DNA of 64,000 nucleotides. Source: Bacteroidia bacterium. Lineage in GTDB: Bacteria; Bacteroidota; Bacteroidia; Flavobacteriales; Flavobacteriaceae. The notes beneath the pieces were generated by a model that saw only the letters and a program-made list of their open reading frames with translations, was not told the origin of the DNA and searched no databases. Positions 8,075-17,199 of this stretch are shown in pieces. A program made the translations under genes and the position numbers. How positions within the stretch are numbered: position 1 is the first letter of the stretch; each line of letters opens with the position of its first letter. The DNA lies in assembly GCA_030432635.1 (NCBI GenBank), contig JAUIMB010000013.1, positions 38,818 through 102,817 on the forward strand. The letters run 5' to 3'.

Positions 8075-9184
8075 ATGGTAAAGATTAGAATTATGTTGTT
8101 GCTTATGATATGCTTCCAGTTTACAACAACATTTGGTCAAAATGAGCCCTTAAAAATCGGAGTTGTAGGGTTAACACATACGCATGTGCATTGGATTTTT
8201 AATAGCGATAGCAATGAAGAATTTGAAATAGTCGGAATTGTTGAACCTGATAAAGCCTTGGCAAAGCGGTATGCCGATCAATATAAATTTTCAATGGATA
8301 TCGTTTTTGACACCCTTGAAGCGCTTATTGAAGCAAAGCAGCCAAAAGGAGTCACAGCATTTGGAACCATATATGACCACTTGCAAATTGTTGAAATCTG
8401 TGCGCCTGCTGGTATACATGTAATGGTTGAAAAACCCTTAGCGGTAAATTTAGAACATGCAAAAAAAATGAAAGCTCTGGCAGATCAGTATGGAATTCAT
8501 TTACTAACCAATTATGAAACAACGTGGTATCCAACAAACCATAAAGCATTCAACCTAATCAAACAGGATACAACCATTGGTGATTTAAGGAAAATAGTAC
8601 TTAGATATGGACATAAAGGCCCAAAAAAAATTGGAGTGAATAAAGAATTTTTAGATTGGTTAACAGATCCTACGCTCAATGGTGGAGGTGCTATTACCGA
8701 TTTTGGCTGTTATGGTGCCAACATACTTACTTGGATTATGGAAGGGCAAAAACCAAATAGCGTAACTGCGATAACTACACAACTGCAACCTGAAAACAAT
8801 CCGAAAGTCGATGACGAAGCTATAATTATGTTGACTTATGATAGTTTCGTCGCCATTATACAAGCGTCATGGAATTGGCCAATAGGTAGAAAAGACATGG
8901 AAATCTATGGTGTTAAAGGAGTGATTTACTCAGATAATCGCAATGATTTGAGACTACGAATCGCAACGGGTTATGATAACTTCAATGAGAAAAAAACGAC
9001 ACTACCCGAACTAAAAAAACCATATCATGATCCTTTTGTTTATTTTGCTTCAGTAATAAATGGAGGTGTCAACCCAAAACCATTTGACTTATCGTCCCTA
9101 GAGAACAATATGATTGTCATGGAGATTTTAGATGCCGCAATTAAAAGCAGTTCATTGAACCAATCGATTGAACTAAAGAATTAA
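8075..9184 (+). CDS. Exported Gfo/Idh/MocA family oxidoreductase
   Basis: The product is 369 residues. A signal peptide (1-21, ending TTFGQ) precedes a Rossmann domain KIGVVGLTHTHVHWI. The diagnostic E-K-P (Glu119-Lys-Pro121 in VEKPLAVN) contributes the nicotinamide-site lysine. The C-terminal dimerisation/substrate domain carries GGGAITDFGCYGANILTWIM. Members oxidise or reduce sugars, inositols or bilins with NAD(P), and some bacterial exported members act on glycans. An exported NAD-dependent enzyme needs a tightly bound cofactor. No transporter or glycoside hydrolase is adjacent, so the substrate is open. Confidence 0.85.
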   Translation: MVKIRIMLLLMICFQFTTTFGQNEPLKIGVVGLTHTHVHWIFNSDSNEEFEIVGIVEPDKALAKRYADQYKFSMDIVFDTLEALIEAKQPKGVTAFGTIYDHLQIVEICAPAGIHVMVEKPLAVNLEHAKKMKALADQYGIHLLTNYETTWYPTNHKAFNLIKQDTTIGDLRKIVLRYGHKGPKKIGVNKEFLDWLTDPTLNGGGAITDFGCYGANILTWIMEGQKPNSVTAITTQLQPENNPKVDDEAIIMLTYDSFVAIIQASWNWPIGRKDMEIYGVKGVIYSDNRNDLRLRIATGYDNFNEKKTTLPELKKPYHDPFVYFASVINGGVNPKPFDLSSLENNMIVMEILDAAIKSSSLNQSIELKN

Positions 9185-9247
9185 CCTCAACAAATAACAT
9201 CTACATCGCAGCATTGTCTCTCAATTGCTTTTATGAGAATACATATT

Positions 9248-9267
9248 CCTACAAATTGTTATCTTTA
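9248..9267 (+). promoter_or_regulatory. Repeated promoter-like element, copy 2
   Basis: CCTACAAAT, TGT, TATCTTTA (variable bases in the middle). It is preceded by AT and followed by sequence that continues to match copy 1 (GAAACGTNNAGANTT, then CCTCT and CCTTTCCTTCCAA up to about 9316). It lies 212 bp before the start I assign to the next gene (9480). Confidence 0.5.
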
Positions 9268-9479
9268 ACTCAATAGAATGAAACGTGCAGACTTAGCCTC
9301 TTGCCTTTCCTTCCAATACAATTCTATTTATGGATTTTATTAAACAATCTGTAGTCATTAAACTTTAGGTTTCGATTGCTATGCTAAAGATTTTAAAACC
9401 AAGAGCAGGTTCAGTTTTGCACATAATCATGCAGTTGTCACAAAACAAATACAAAACCAAATTCGTTGTCCCTGAAAAA

Positions 9480-10379
9480 ATGAAAACATCAAGGCCTAAT
9501 CTCATCCTAACGACACTACTTCTATTCGTCATTTTTTTAGGACATGCACATCCAACAGGGAACATGATAACTGTGGGTGAAGCTGTTTTATGGTCTTACA
9601 TCAATCCTATAGACGACAGCAATCATTATGCTTGTGTAATGATTAAAAAGAAAAACGCCAAACCCAAGGTGTTTATTCAATCTGAACATGCTGCAAGTGA
9701 CTATATGCTCTTCAACAACAAGAATGAAATTTATATCATCGAACGGAAATATTCACAGGCAACAGATGCTTTTGAAGTCAGGGTCTTAAAAACAACAATA
9801 GAAAAAGAACCCGAAGTCATTTGGGATTGGTTCAAAGATGACCATAGGATTGGAGAAGGCGGTTTTTTCATGCGCTCAGATAATGTCATGGTTTTTGGAA
9901 AGTATCCTGAAATTTTCCGTTTGGAAAAAGGAAAAACGCCTGTTCGGTATTTCAATTTCAACTATCCTATAAAAAGAATTCGGGCTGTTCATAACAATCA
10001 AATTCTTTTGATGGGTGATGAGTCTTGCCATTTGGTAACACACGATGGAACGATTGTAAAACAATGGCATAAATTAATTGATAAGGACATTCAAAACGCA
10101 CCTTTAAACCGCAACCAGTTATTTGACGCAGATTACCATGATGGTGAGTTATTACTTTCTTATTGGGGAAAAAGGACGTTTGACCTTATAGACCTTAGTG
10201 GAAAACGTAAAATCATTTTACAACAAGCAGAACCGCTAACACCACATTGGGTTGCATTTTTTAATACTAGTAAACTGCTATTTTCTTCAAAGTTAACCTT
10301 TGATGGCAAGACACCTAGACCAAACTTAATCCTACTAGACGAAAAAAACATTAAAACGGTTATATGGGACGTTCAATAA
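9480..10379 (+). CDS. Exported beta-rich protein of unknown function
   Basis: I place the start at ATG 9480, giving 299 residues, because a signal peptide begins there (MKTSRPNLILTTLLLFVIFLG..AHP). An earlier in-frame ATG at 9381 would put 33 unrelated residues before it. The body alternates short beta strands with repeated Y/W/D positions (NEIYIIERKYS, NQILLMGDES, GELLLSYWGKRTFDLIDLSGKRK), suggesting a beta-propeller. No catalytic motif is recognised. The last 16 bases overlap the start of the next gene, so translation of the two is probably coupled. Confidence 0.65.
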   Translation: MKTSRPNLILTTLLLFVIFLGHAHPTGNMITVGEAVLWSYINPIDDSNHYACVMIKKKNAKPKVFIQSEHAASDYMLFNNKNEIYIIERKYSQATDAFEVRVLKTTIEKEPEVIWDWFKDDHRIGEGGFFMRSDNVMVFGKYPEIFRLEKGKTPVRYFNFNYPIKRIRAVHNNQILLMGDESCHLVTHDGTIVKQWHKLIDKDIQNAPLNRNQLFDADYHDGELLLSYWGKRTFDLIDLSGKRKIILQQAEPLTPHWVAFFNTSKLLFSSKLTFDGKTPRPNLILLDEKNIKTVIWDVQ

Positions 10380-11263
10380 ACAAAATCTTCAGTCTGTTTC
10401 TTCTTGCTTCGCTATGCTATAGTCAATATACAACGGCTCAAACAAAAAGCATAGAAGATCTGCATGTTTACAAGACAATACTGTTTGAGGTAACTTCTCC
10501 AGACCACAGTAACGTTTCTTATTTGTTCGGAACACATCATGCCTTCGGAAAACCATTTTTTGACTCATTAACCAAAGCCAACCAAGCTTTAGAATCTTGT
10601 GATCTATTGATAAAAGAGAACTTAAATATTCCAGGAAAAATGGCTGAGGATATCATTAATCAAAGAACCAAGAACATCAAATGGAACAGATACTTAAGCA
10701 AGCCTGATTTAGCTTTTATTGAAAACATGTTCGCCGCAAGTCCTACCAACTATAACAAGTTAACTCCAACCGAACTTTATGTTTTCCTAAATCGCTATTT
10801 TAAGCAACATGTTTGTTTGAATAAGAGTGATAGTGATACATCCCTTTCATTAGACGATTATATAAGTGCTAAAGCCACCACTCAGAATATTGAACTTTTT
10901 GGTCTTGAAACTACAGAAGAACAGATTGACCTTATCAACAAGGATGTAGAAGGAATGCCAAGACGGACACACAAAAGAAGATTAGCAAACATTATAGATA
11001 AAATTAGAACCCAGAATATAAATTCATGCGAGGAAACCATTTGGTATTCTCAAATGAACATGAGTTACCAATTGAACACGCCTTGCCATAATTCATTAAT
11101 ACTAACAGACAGAAACAATAAATGGATTGAAAAAATTAGCGATTTACTCAAAAAAAGAAATTGTTTTATAGCCGTAGGATTAAGTCATTTAATGTATCAA
11201 TGTGGTTTAATACAACAATTAACCAAACTTGGATATAAAGTGACGCCAGTTGCGGTAAAATAA
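10364..11263 (+). CDS. TraB/GumN family exported protein
   Basis: The product is 299 residues with a signal peptide (1-26, ending TTAQ). The TraB/GumN (ChaN-like/TIKI superfamily) signature is present: LFGTHHAFGKP with Gly56-Thr-His-His59, a central ELFGLETTEEQ, and a C-terminal FIAVGLSHLMYQCGLIQQLTKLGYKVTPV. In TIKI relatives these GxxH and histidine positions bind metal in a protease site; bacterial functions are poorly known. It overlaps the upstream exported protein by 16 bp and probably shares its transcript. Confidence 0.85.
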   Translation: MGRSINKIFSLFLLASLCYSQYTTAQTKSIEDLHVYKTILFEVTSPDHSNVSYLFGTHHAFGKPFFDSLTKANQALESCDLLIKENLNIPGKMAEDIINQRTKNIKWNRYLSKPDLAFIENMFAASPTNYNKLTPTELYVFLNRYFKQHVCLNKSDSDTSLSLDDYISAKATTQNIELFGLETTEEQIDLINKDVEGMPRRTHKRRLANIIDKIRTQNINSCEETIWYSQMNMSYQLNTPCHNSLILTDRNNKWIEKISDLLKKRNCFIAVGLSHLMYQCGLIQQLTKLGYKVTPVAVK

Positions 11264-11454
11264 AAATTAGTTTTAAAATCCTCAATAGTAAAACACAGCA
11301 ATCCAATTGTTATCATCAATTGAAACTCCTCATAACTTGTCTGTAAAACAGCAAAAGAACCTTACTCGTTGATTGTATTTGTGCATCATTTCTATTTTAA
11401 CATTTATACATTTTTAATTATCTTACAGAACTATTAATTCTATAAAAAAAGCCC

Positions 11455-14400
11455 ATGAGACGATCACTACTCCTAACTATTTTTGCCCTATTCTTAACAA
11501 AATTCACCTACAGCCAAGAAATTATCCTAGACTTCAATGGCATGTATATTAGCTCTGGTGAAGAGGCCATTTTAGACCGCGTGATTATAGAAAACTTAAA
11601 TAATGGCGAGAGTATTGAGATAGATTCAGCACCATTCAGCATTAACCTCAATAGCACTTTAGGTGTTAATTCTTTAAACACTGTAACACACAAAGGATTC
11701 AATAAACTGTATCCAAATCCCTTCAACACTGCTTTAAATATTGAATTTTTTACTGAAGGAAAAGGAACAACAAGTCTGAATGTTTATAATCTATTGGGAC
11801 AAAAAGTCAATTCCGTTTCCAAAGATTTCAATTCAGGCATACAAACATTCACTTTCCGTCCTAATTCTGATGGATTATTCTTTGTAGTCCTTACCGATAA
11901 CAATAACACTTATACCGCAAAAGTTATTTCTAACAACACTTCTTCCAAAGATGCCAGTTTGGAGTATATTGGATCTGAGAAGTTTAAGAAAACCAAATAC
12001 GACAGCACCAATGCAAGAATGGATTTTTACCAAGTAGGTGATGTATTGAGAATGACTGGTGAATCCGGTAGTTTGGTTGACGTTATTTACGACTCTCCTC
12101 AAGCAAACACGACCTACACATTTCTATTTGATGGCTTTTATAGGTTTCAATCACATTTTATTGACGACAATATTCCAAGCTTTGTAGACATCATGTTTTC
12201 AGTTACTGACGAATCAAATGGAGGCGTAGATTATCTGAGTGCAGATGATTTTACAGTTTTAGAAGATGGTAATCCTGTATCTCCAAGTGAAACGTTTAGA
12301 TGCCTACGAAAATTGGACGAAGTTCCTTATGAACAAAAAATTGTGCTGATGCTAGACAATAGTGCTAGTCTTGCAGATGAATTACAACAAATACAGGCTG
12401 CAGCAACTACTCTAGTAAATCAAATTCTTACTAATCCTGTAATAGAAAATCAACAAATTGCGCTATATTCATTTTCTAGTAACCCAATCTTATTACAAGA
12501 CTTTACCGATGATATAACTGCCCTCGAAAATGCCATTAACACTATTGAATTAGGGTTTCCTTCAACAAATCTATATGGGTCTTTAATCCAAGGCCTAAAC
12601 AGCTTTAATAACAGTTACAATCTAGAATTGATAGAAGATGGTTATCTCATTGCCTTAACAGATGGAGCTGACACCCAAGGCACAAGCACATTGCCGCAAG
12701 TTTTAACCGCGAGAGGTGAAAAACGAGTATTCATGATTGGTCTTGGCAATGAAATTGACCCAATAGCTTTAAATGACATTGATAATACAGGCAGCGCATT
12801 TAATGAAATCTCAGACGTCAATGAACTCGAAGATACATTTGAGCAAATTACTCTAGATATTATTCAATATGCTAATAGTTTCTATTGGTTAAATTATATG
12901 TCTCCCAAACGTGCAGGAAGCCACACCTTAACCATTGAGATTCCTGGCAATACCAATTTAGGTCCAGATAATGTATTAACAAGCAGTTTTTTTGCAGGTG
13001 ATTTTGTAGATGTGTTGTCTGGAGTTTATGCAAATATAGATACTGAAAACATTTACGGTATAGATGAGATTATCTTTGATTACCAAGGTGAACCTTTAGA
13101 CCCTTTTGCTTTGGAAGCTGTGACCTATTGGGCTAATAATTGTCCTGAATTTGAATGGAGCATAGCAGACACGAGTATAGCCACTGTAACAGTTGACACA
13201 GAAGATAATTCGAAGGCAATAGTCACTGCGCAAACGACAGTAGCATCCCAAACCATCCTCACTATTACCGATACTGAGAATAATTATACAAAAGACATTT
13301 TGATCACTATTACTGATCAGCTGCCTGTCATAAACCTATTAAGTATTTCACCTATAATATTTGACAATAATAGTAATGGACCAAGTTCATATGGTGCTTC
13401 AGCTGAAGTGGAAGTCATTGAAGAAGGTGATTCTGAAATACTAAATAAAGGAATATGCGTTAGTAAATTCCCTTCACCTACAGTAATCAATGATGTTGGA
13501 ATATTTAATGTTGATAGTGATTCTGGTTTTGTAAGAGAACTAAATAGCAATAGCATTTATTATGCAAGAGCCTGGGCGCGAAACGACTATGGAATATCTT
13601 ATAGTAATGAAATCGAATTTACAACAAGTTCTGGTAGGCCGTTAGTAGGAAACACTCGTTTTTTGGATTATACAACAAGTACTGCTCAGCTAAAGGGAGA
13701 CATTTTGGACGATGGTGGGTTTCCTTTAATTGAAAAAGGATTCTGTTGGAGTGCTAATACTATTCCAACCACAGCAGATAGCAAAATAATTGTTGATGGA
13801 AACGATTTTGAAATGGAAGCCTTGATTGAGAATCTTGATCCAAATACCTTATACCTTGTCAGAGCTTATGCCATTAATAGTGAAGGCACAACATACGACA
13901 CTTCTAATGGAAGTCAAGCATTGTTCAAAACTAGATCAGGCATCCCGAATTTGATAAGTACTTACGATGCCAGTAGCGTTAATGTTATTTCTGCTTTGAT
14001 TGGTGGTATTGCTTATGAAAATGGAAGTGTTATAGATGATAAAGGTGTATGTTACAATACACAACCTAACCCTACAATAAATGACAATGTAATGAGTTCA
14101 GGAAACGGAAACGGAGAGTTTTATTTACAATTAAACAACCTTAACCCATCGTCGATGTATTATGTGCGTACATATACAAATACTCCTCAAGGTACTTTTT
14201 ACGGGAATGAAGTTACATTTACTACCTTAAATACTCTCGAGCAATTTAACATGGACATAACAAGTGTAAGACCCAACCAATCTGTTGCCTACGGATATCT
14301 TGGTAATGATGGTGGAGCCGTAGCAACTCAAAAAGGATTTGTTTGGAGTACATCTCCTAACCCAACAACTAACAATAACTTAAGTGACAACGGTGCAAAT

Positions 14401-15318
14401 TTGGGTCTATTCTCTGAAACAATCAATGGATTGCAAGAGAATACAACGTATTATATAAGGCCATATTATATTAATCAAAACGGAACATTTTATGGGGAAG
14501 AACAAAGTTTTACAACGACCTCAACAACTTATGAAGGCTATATTACCCTAGATACCCAAGAGGATGTAAATGAATTTGGGCTTTCTGGTGTTACAAATGT
14601 CATTGGTGGAATTTCCATTACCACAAATAATAACCCACCAAATAACGTTGTTGATTTATCCCCTTTGAACAATATAGTAACTATATCTGATCATTTATCA
14701 ATAAGCGAATTGGGTACGTTCAATTTTGATTATATGGATGCATTCAACAATTTGACTTCGGTTAACAGAATTACTTTTAACAACATTGCCCTTAGCCTGA
14801 TAAACGGTTTTAATAGTTTGACCTCAGTTAATATTGGAGGCGATATTAATTTAGGTGGTATACGATTTAACGAGTCATTGGCAACTATTCGTGGATTTAA
14901 CAATCTAACGACAATTAATGGTAGTTTGGAATTCTATAATAATACAAAAAGAACTCTTAGTGGGTTTGCTAGCTTAACGAATATTGAAAATTCATTGAGT
15001 GTAAGTTTTTGCCACAATTTGAGAAAAATAGATGCTTTTAACAATTTAAATCAAGTAGATGCACTAATTATACTTAACAATGATAACCTAAAAACTTTAG
15101 ATAATTTCGCAAACATAAGCCAAGTCAATAATAATATTTTGCTGTCCACTTTAAATAGTGTTGATGAATTCTGTTTTATTCAACCCCTTCTTTTAAGTGG
15201 AAATTACGATCATTTTGGATCATATGACACCTTTGGAAATCCAATTGAAAGCATAACAGTAAATGATATTCCTACATTTTTGAATGCTGATCATGTATTA
15301 AATTTCAACTGTGATTAA
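11455..15318 (+). CDS. 1287-residue exported protein: N-terminal T9SS-A-like module, VWA, Ig/FN3-like repeats, LRR-like end
   Basis: A signal peptide (1-20, ending TYS) is followed at 83-158 by a module with KLYPNPFNTALNIEF, VYNLLGQKV and GLFFVVLTDNN. This is the pattern of a type IX secretion type A sorting domain, which normally sits at the extreme C-terminus. A VWA domain follows (about 296-470) with MIDAS Asp301-x-Ser303-x-Ser305 and LTDGAD (Asp403). A BIg2-like segment (about 540-625) comes next. Four FN3-like repeats (about 628-1020) each carry a variant of KGxCxSxxPxPT and end in FTT. The C-terminal 250 residues form an LRR/receptor-L-like solenoid (FNNLTSVN, FNSLTSVN, FNNLTTIN) and end in NFNCD with no second sorting signal. 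It is probably a surface adhesion or binding protein. Confidence 0.8.
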   Translation: MRRSLLLTIFALFLTKFTYSQEIILDFNGMYISSGEEAILDRVIIENLNNGESIEIDSAPFSINLNSTLGVNSLNTVTHKGFNKLYPNPFNTALNIEFFTEGKGTTSLNVYNLLGQKVNSVSKDFNSGIQTFTFRPNSDGLFFVVLTDNNNTYTAKVISNNTSSKDASLEYIGSEKFKKTKYDSTNARMDFYQVGDVLRMTGESGSLVDVIYDSPQANTTYTFLFDGFYRFQSHFIDDNIPSFVDIMFSVTDESNGGVDYLSADDFTVLEDGNPVSPSETFRCLRKLDEVPYEQKIVLMLDNSASLADELQQIQAAATTLVNQILTNPVIENQQIALYSFSSNPILLQDFTDDITALENAINTIELGFPSTNLYGSLIQGLNSFNNSYNLELIEDGYLIALTDGADTQGTSTLPQVLTARGEKRVFMIGLGNEIDPIALNDIDNTGSAFNEISDVNELEDTFEQITLDIIQYANSFYWLNYMSPKRAGSHTLTIEIPGNTNLGPDNVLTSSFFAGDFVDVLSGVYANIDTENIYGIDEIIFDYQGEPLDPFALEAVTYWANNCPEFEWSIADTSIATVTVDTEDNSKAIVTAQTTVASQTILTITDTENNYTKDILITITDQLPVINLLSISPIIFDNNSNGPSSYGASAEVEVIEEGDSEILNKGICVSKFPSPTVINDVGIFNVDSDSGFVRELNSNSIYYARAWARNDYGISYSNEIEFTTSSGRPLVGNTRFLDYTTSTAQLKGDILDDGGFPLIEKGFCWSANTIPTTADSKIIVDGNDFEMEALIENLDPNTLYLVRAYAINSEGTTYDTSNGSQALFKTRSGIPNLISTYDASSVNVISALIGGIAYENGSVIDDKGVCYNTQPNPTINDNVMSSGNGNGEFYLQLNNLNPSSMYYVRTYTNTPQGTFYGNEVTFTTLNTLEQFNMDITSVRPNQSVAYGYLGNDGGAVATQKGFVWSTSPNPTTNNNLSDNGANLGLFSETINGLQENTTYYIRPYYINQNGTFYGEEQSFTTTSTTYEGYITLDTQEDVNEFGLSGVTNVIGGISITTNNNPPNNVVDLSPLNNIVTISDHLSISELGTFNFDYMDAFNNLTSVNRITFNNIALSLINGFNSLTSVNIGGDINLGGIRFNESLATIRGFNNLTTINGSLEFYNNTKRTLSGFASLTNIENSLSVSFCHNLRKIDAFNNLNQVDALIILNNDNLKTLDNFANISQVNNNILLSTLNSVDEFCFIQPLLLSGNYDHFGSYDTFGNPIESITVNDIPTFLNADHVLNFNCD
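13317..14520 (+). repeat. Four FN3-like repeat units inside the large surface protein
   Basis: Four consecutive units of about 95-100 codons each contain a strand with an (E/D/Q)KGxCW/xSxxPNPT-type core, a central LNPNTxYYVR-type core and an end in FTT or FKT. They resemble the FN3-like stacks of Bacteroidetes exported proteins. The DNA copies have diverged, so this is an old protein-level duplication. Confidence 0.6.
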
Positions 15319-15750
15319 TAAGTGTATTCTAGAGTTTAATACTTTTTACAGACAGCTAATAAATTTGGATACTATCACTTAAATACGTTTTTGGTGTTAG
15401 AATTAACCTGGACATTGGCTGGACTATTACAAATTTTATCATATCAAAATATTTTTTTAAATACCAAAAGCACAGTATACTACAAACCATCTTTTCGGGT
15501 TCTGATTAGAACACGATTTTCATTTTGAACGTCATAACTACTTGGGACCTAATACTGCCTAGGATCCTCTGTAACAATTTTGTGCACTATCCAATCCACA
15601 AAAACTCTGTTCAAAACTCCATAAACTGTGGCTCATTGACATCTATATCCAACTGTCTCTAAATTGTGTCTCGACTTAAGGCTTTTACGAATCTTATAAC
15701 AAGTTATATACGCTTTCTATCGTTAGGTGTGGTTCAATTCATATTTTACT

Positions 15751-15769
15751 AACGCAACTCTGTTGCATT
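15751..15769. promoter_or_regulatory. Palindromic operator candidate GCAAC-TCT-GTTGC
   Basis: AACGCAACTCTGTTGCATT contains a perfect 5+5 inverted repeat (GCAAC/GTTGC, 3-bp centre) with AA/TT pairing outside a single mismatch. It covers the TTG (15763-15765) that lies 19 bp before the -7 box of the flavoprotein gene, as expected for a repressor site. Confidence 0.55.
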
Positions 15770-15792
15770 AATATTAAAATTCCTTATATTCG
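15763..15792 (+). promoter_or_regulatory. Promoter of the flavoprotein gene
   Basis: TTG at 15763-15765, 19 bp, then TATATTCG at 15785-15792 (7 of 8 to TAnnTTTG). The start codon follows 17 bp later. Spacing fits the Bacteroidetes sigma factor consensus. Confidence 0.6.
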
Positions 15793-15808
15793 TTAAAAAA
15801 TATGACTT

Positions 15809-16819
15809 ATGGACAAAAGCACTTCAAGAAGAGAGTTTGTAAAACTATGCTCGCTTTCACTTCCTGTATTGTCAATGCCTAAGTCATTAACCCAATTTGT
15901 AAAACACAACCATATGTATAAAAAAGAATTTGAAGTGATTATTATTGGTGGAAGTTACGCTGGACTTTCAGCTGCTATGGCCTTAGGTCGTTCGCTTCGC
16001 AACACCTTGATAATAGATGCCAATAAACCATGTAACCGACAAACACCTCATGCTCATAATTTTCTCACCCAAGATGGAAGTACGCCAAAGGAGATTTCTG
16101 AAATCGCAAAAGCTCAAGTGGCAACATATGATAACATCAAGTTCTATGATGGTGTCGCTGTTGATGCTAAGAGAAGTAATGGCAAATTTGAGGTTTCCAC
16201 TTCAATGGGAGATGTCTTCAGTGCAAAAAAACTGGTTCTAGCCACAGGAGTGAAAGATCTTATGCCAGATATTCAAGGGTTTTCAGAGTGTTGGGGAATT
16301 TCTGTGGTGCATTGTCCTTATTGCCACGGTTATGAAATAAGAAATAAAAAAACCGCAATTATGGCCAATGGAGAGCGTGCATTCCACCTTGCTTCCTTAG
16401 TGAACAATTTAACCCAAGACATCACCATTCTTACCTCTGGAAAAAAAGACTTTGATGTACACCAACTCGAAAAGTTAAAACACTACAATATAGAGATTAT
16501 AGAAAAGGAAATTTCAGAAATCGAACATCACAATGGCCAACTGAAAAACATTGCATTTAAAGATGGCAGCATAGAAACGTTTGAATGTGCCTACGCTTCA
16601 ATTCCATTTGAGCAAAACTCTAATATACCTGAAGCTTTGGGTTGTAAACTAACTGAACATGGTCACATTGAAGTCAATTTTATGCAAAAAACCTCAGAAG
16701 CAGATGTCTTTGCCTGTGGTGACAACAGCTCAATGATGCGATCGTTAGCCACTGCTGTATATGGTGGAAATATTACGGGTGCAATGATTAATAATGAATT
16801 GACACAAGAACATTTTTGA
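15809..16819 (+). CDS. NAD(P)/FAD-dependent oxidoreductase, thioredoxin-reductase-like, with Tat-like leader
   Basis: The product is 336 residues. FAD-binding motif EVIIIGGSYAGLSAA starts at residue 42, the redox-type HCPYCHGYE has Cys169 and Cys172, LVLATGVKD follows the NAD(P) region, and DVFACGDNSS is the C-terminal FAD motif. Relatives transfer electrons from NAD(P)H through the CxxC to thioredoxin-like or unknown partners. The first 35 residues are an extension with the twin-arginine-like string TSRREFVK and a modest hydrophobic stretch. Met36 (15916) begins where cytosolic relatives start. Because the promoter lies just before 15809, I keep the long start. Whether it is exported is uncertain. 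Confidence 0.8.
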   Translation: MDKSTSRREFVKLCSLSLPVLSMPKSLTQFVKHNHMYKKEFEVIIIGGSYAGLSAAMALGRSLRNTLIIDANKPCNRQTPHAHNFLTQDGSTPKEISEIAKAQVATYDNIKFYDGVAVDAKRSNGKFEVSTSMGDVFSAKKLVLATGVKDLMPDIQGFSECWGISVVHCPYCHGYEIRNKKTAIMANGERAFHLASLVNNLTQDITILTSGKKDFDVHQLEKLKHYNIEIIEKEISEIEHHNGQLKNIAFKDGSIETFECAYASIPFEQNSNIPEALGCKLTEHGHIEVNFMQKTSEADVFACGDNSSMMRSLATAVYGGNITGAMINNELTQEHF

Positions 16820-16820
16820 T

Positions 16821-17053
16821 ATGTCTGGATTTTGGAAAAACACAGTAATAACAACCAAGGAATGTGCGGAACGCTCACTTCAAAATCTGCACAACTAACA
16901 AACACATTTTTCATTGAAAATATGGTAAAAAACACTCTTGTTTCTGGATTTGGTTATGGTCGAAACACACAACTATTTGTGGATAGTGGAATTGAGGTTG
17001 GCGGAATCGAAATTTCAAAAACAGCCATCAAACTCCCAAGAAAGCACTATTGA
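16821..17053 (+). pseudogene. Remnant of a class I SAM-dependent methyltransferase
   Basis: Two frames carry pieces of one protein. From ATG 16821 the first codons read MSGFWKN. After a frame change the other frame reads NQGMCGTLTSKSAQLTNTFF, then the SAM-binding motif GFGYGRNTQLFVDSGIEV and GIEISKTAIKLPRKHY, and stops at 17053. The order (FW, W/C-G...SKSA, motif I G-x-GYGRN, acidic GIEIS) matches known small methyltransferases of roughly 200 residues. The catalytic half is missing. The following 145 bp hold no continuation that I can read. Confidence 0.6.
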
Positions 17054-17199
17054 AACCATTCTAACAATATTTAACTATCTTCACCCAATTGAAAGCCAGC
17101 CGTTTCTTCAGCAACTGTCATGCGCTTAAAAACAATATGCCCAATGTGCTCGCATCGCATTCCAAGTTCATGACTTAACAGCATAACCAAAGGAGCAAA

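Larger units (their letters stand above)
15319..15808. other. 490-bp intergenic region
   Basis: No plausible coding frame was found. A small inverted repeat, GTTCT-GATT-AGAAC (15499-15512), has no T-run and is not a convincing terminator. The right end holds the palindrome and promoter of the next gene (15751-15792). The rest is unassigned. Confidence 0.6.

Noticed and set aside
15499..15512. Inverted repeat GTTCT-GATT-AGAAC as a terminator of the large surface-protein gene
   Set aside because: The stem is only five pairs and is not followed by a T-run.
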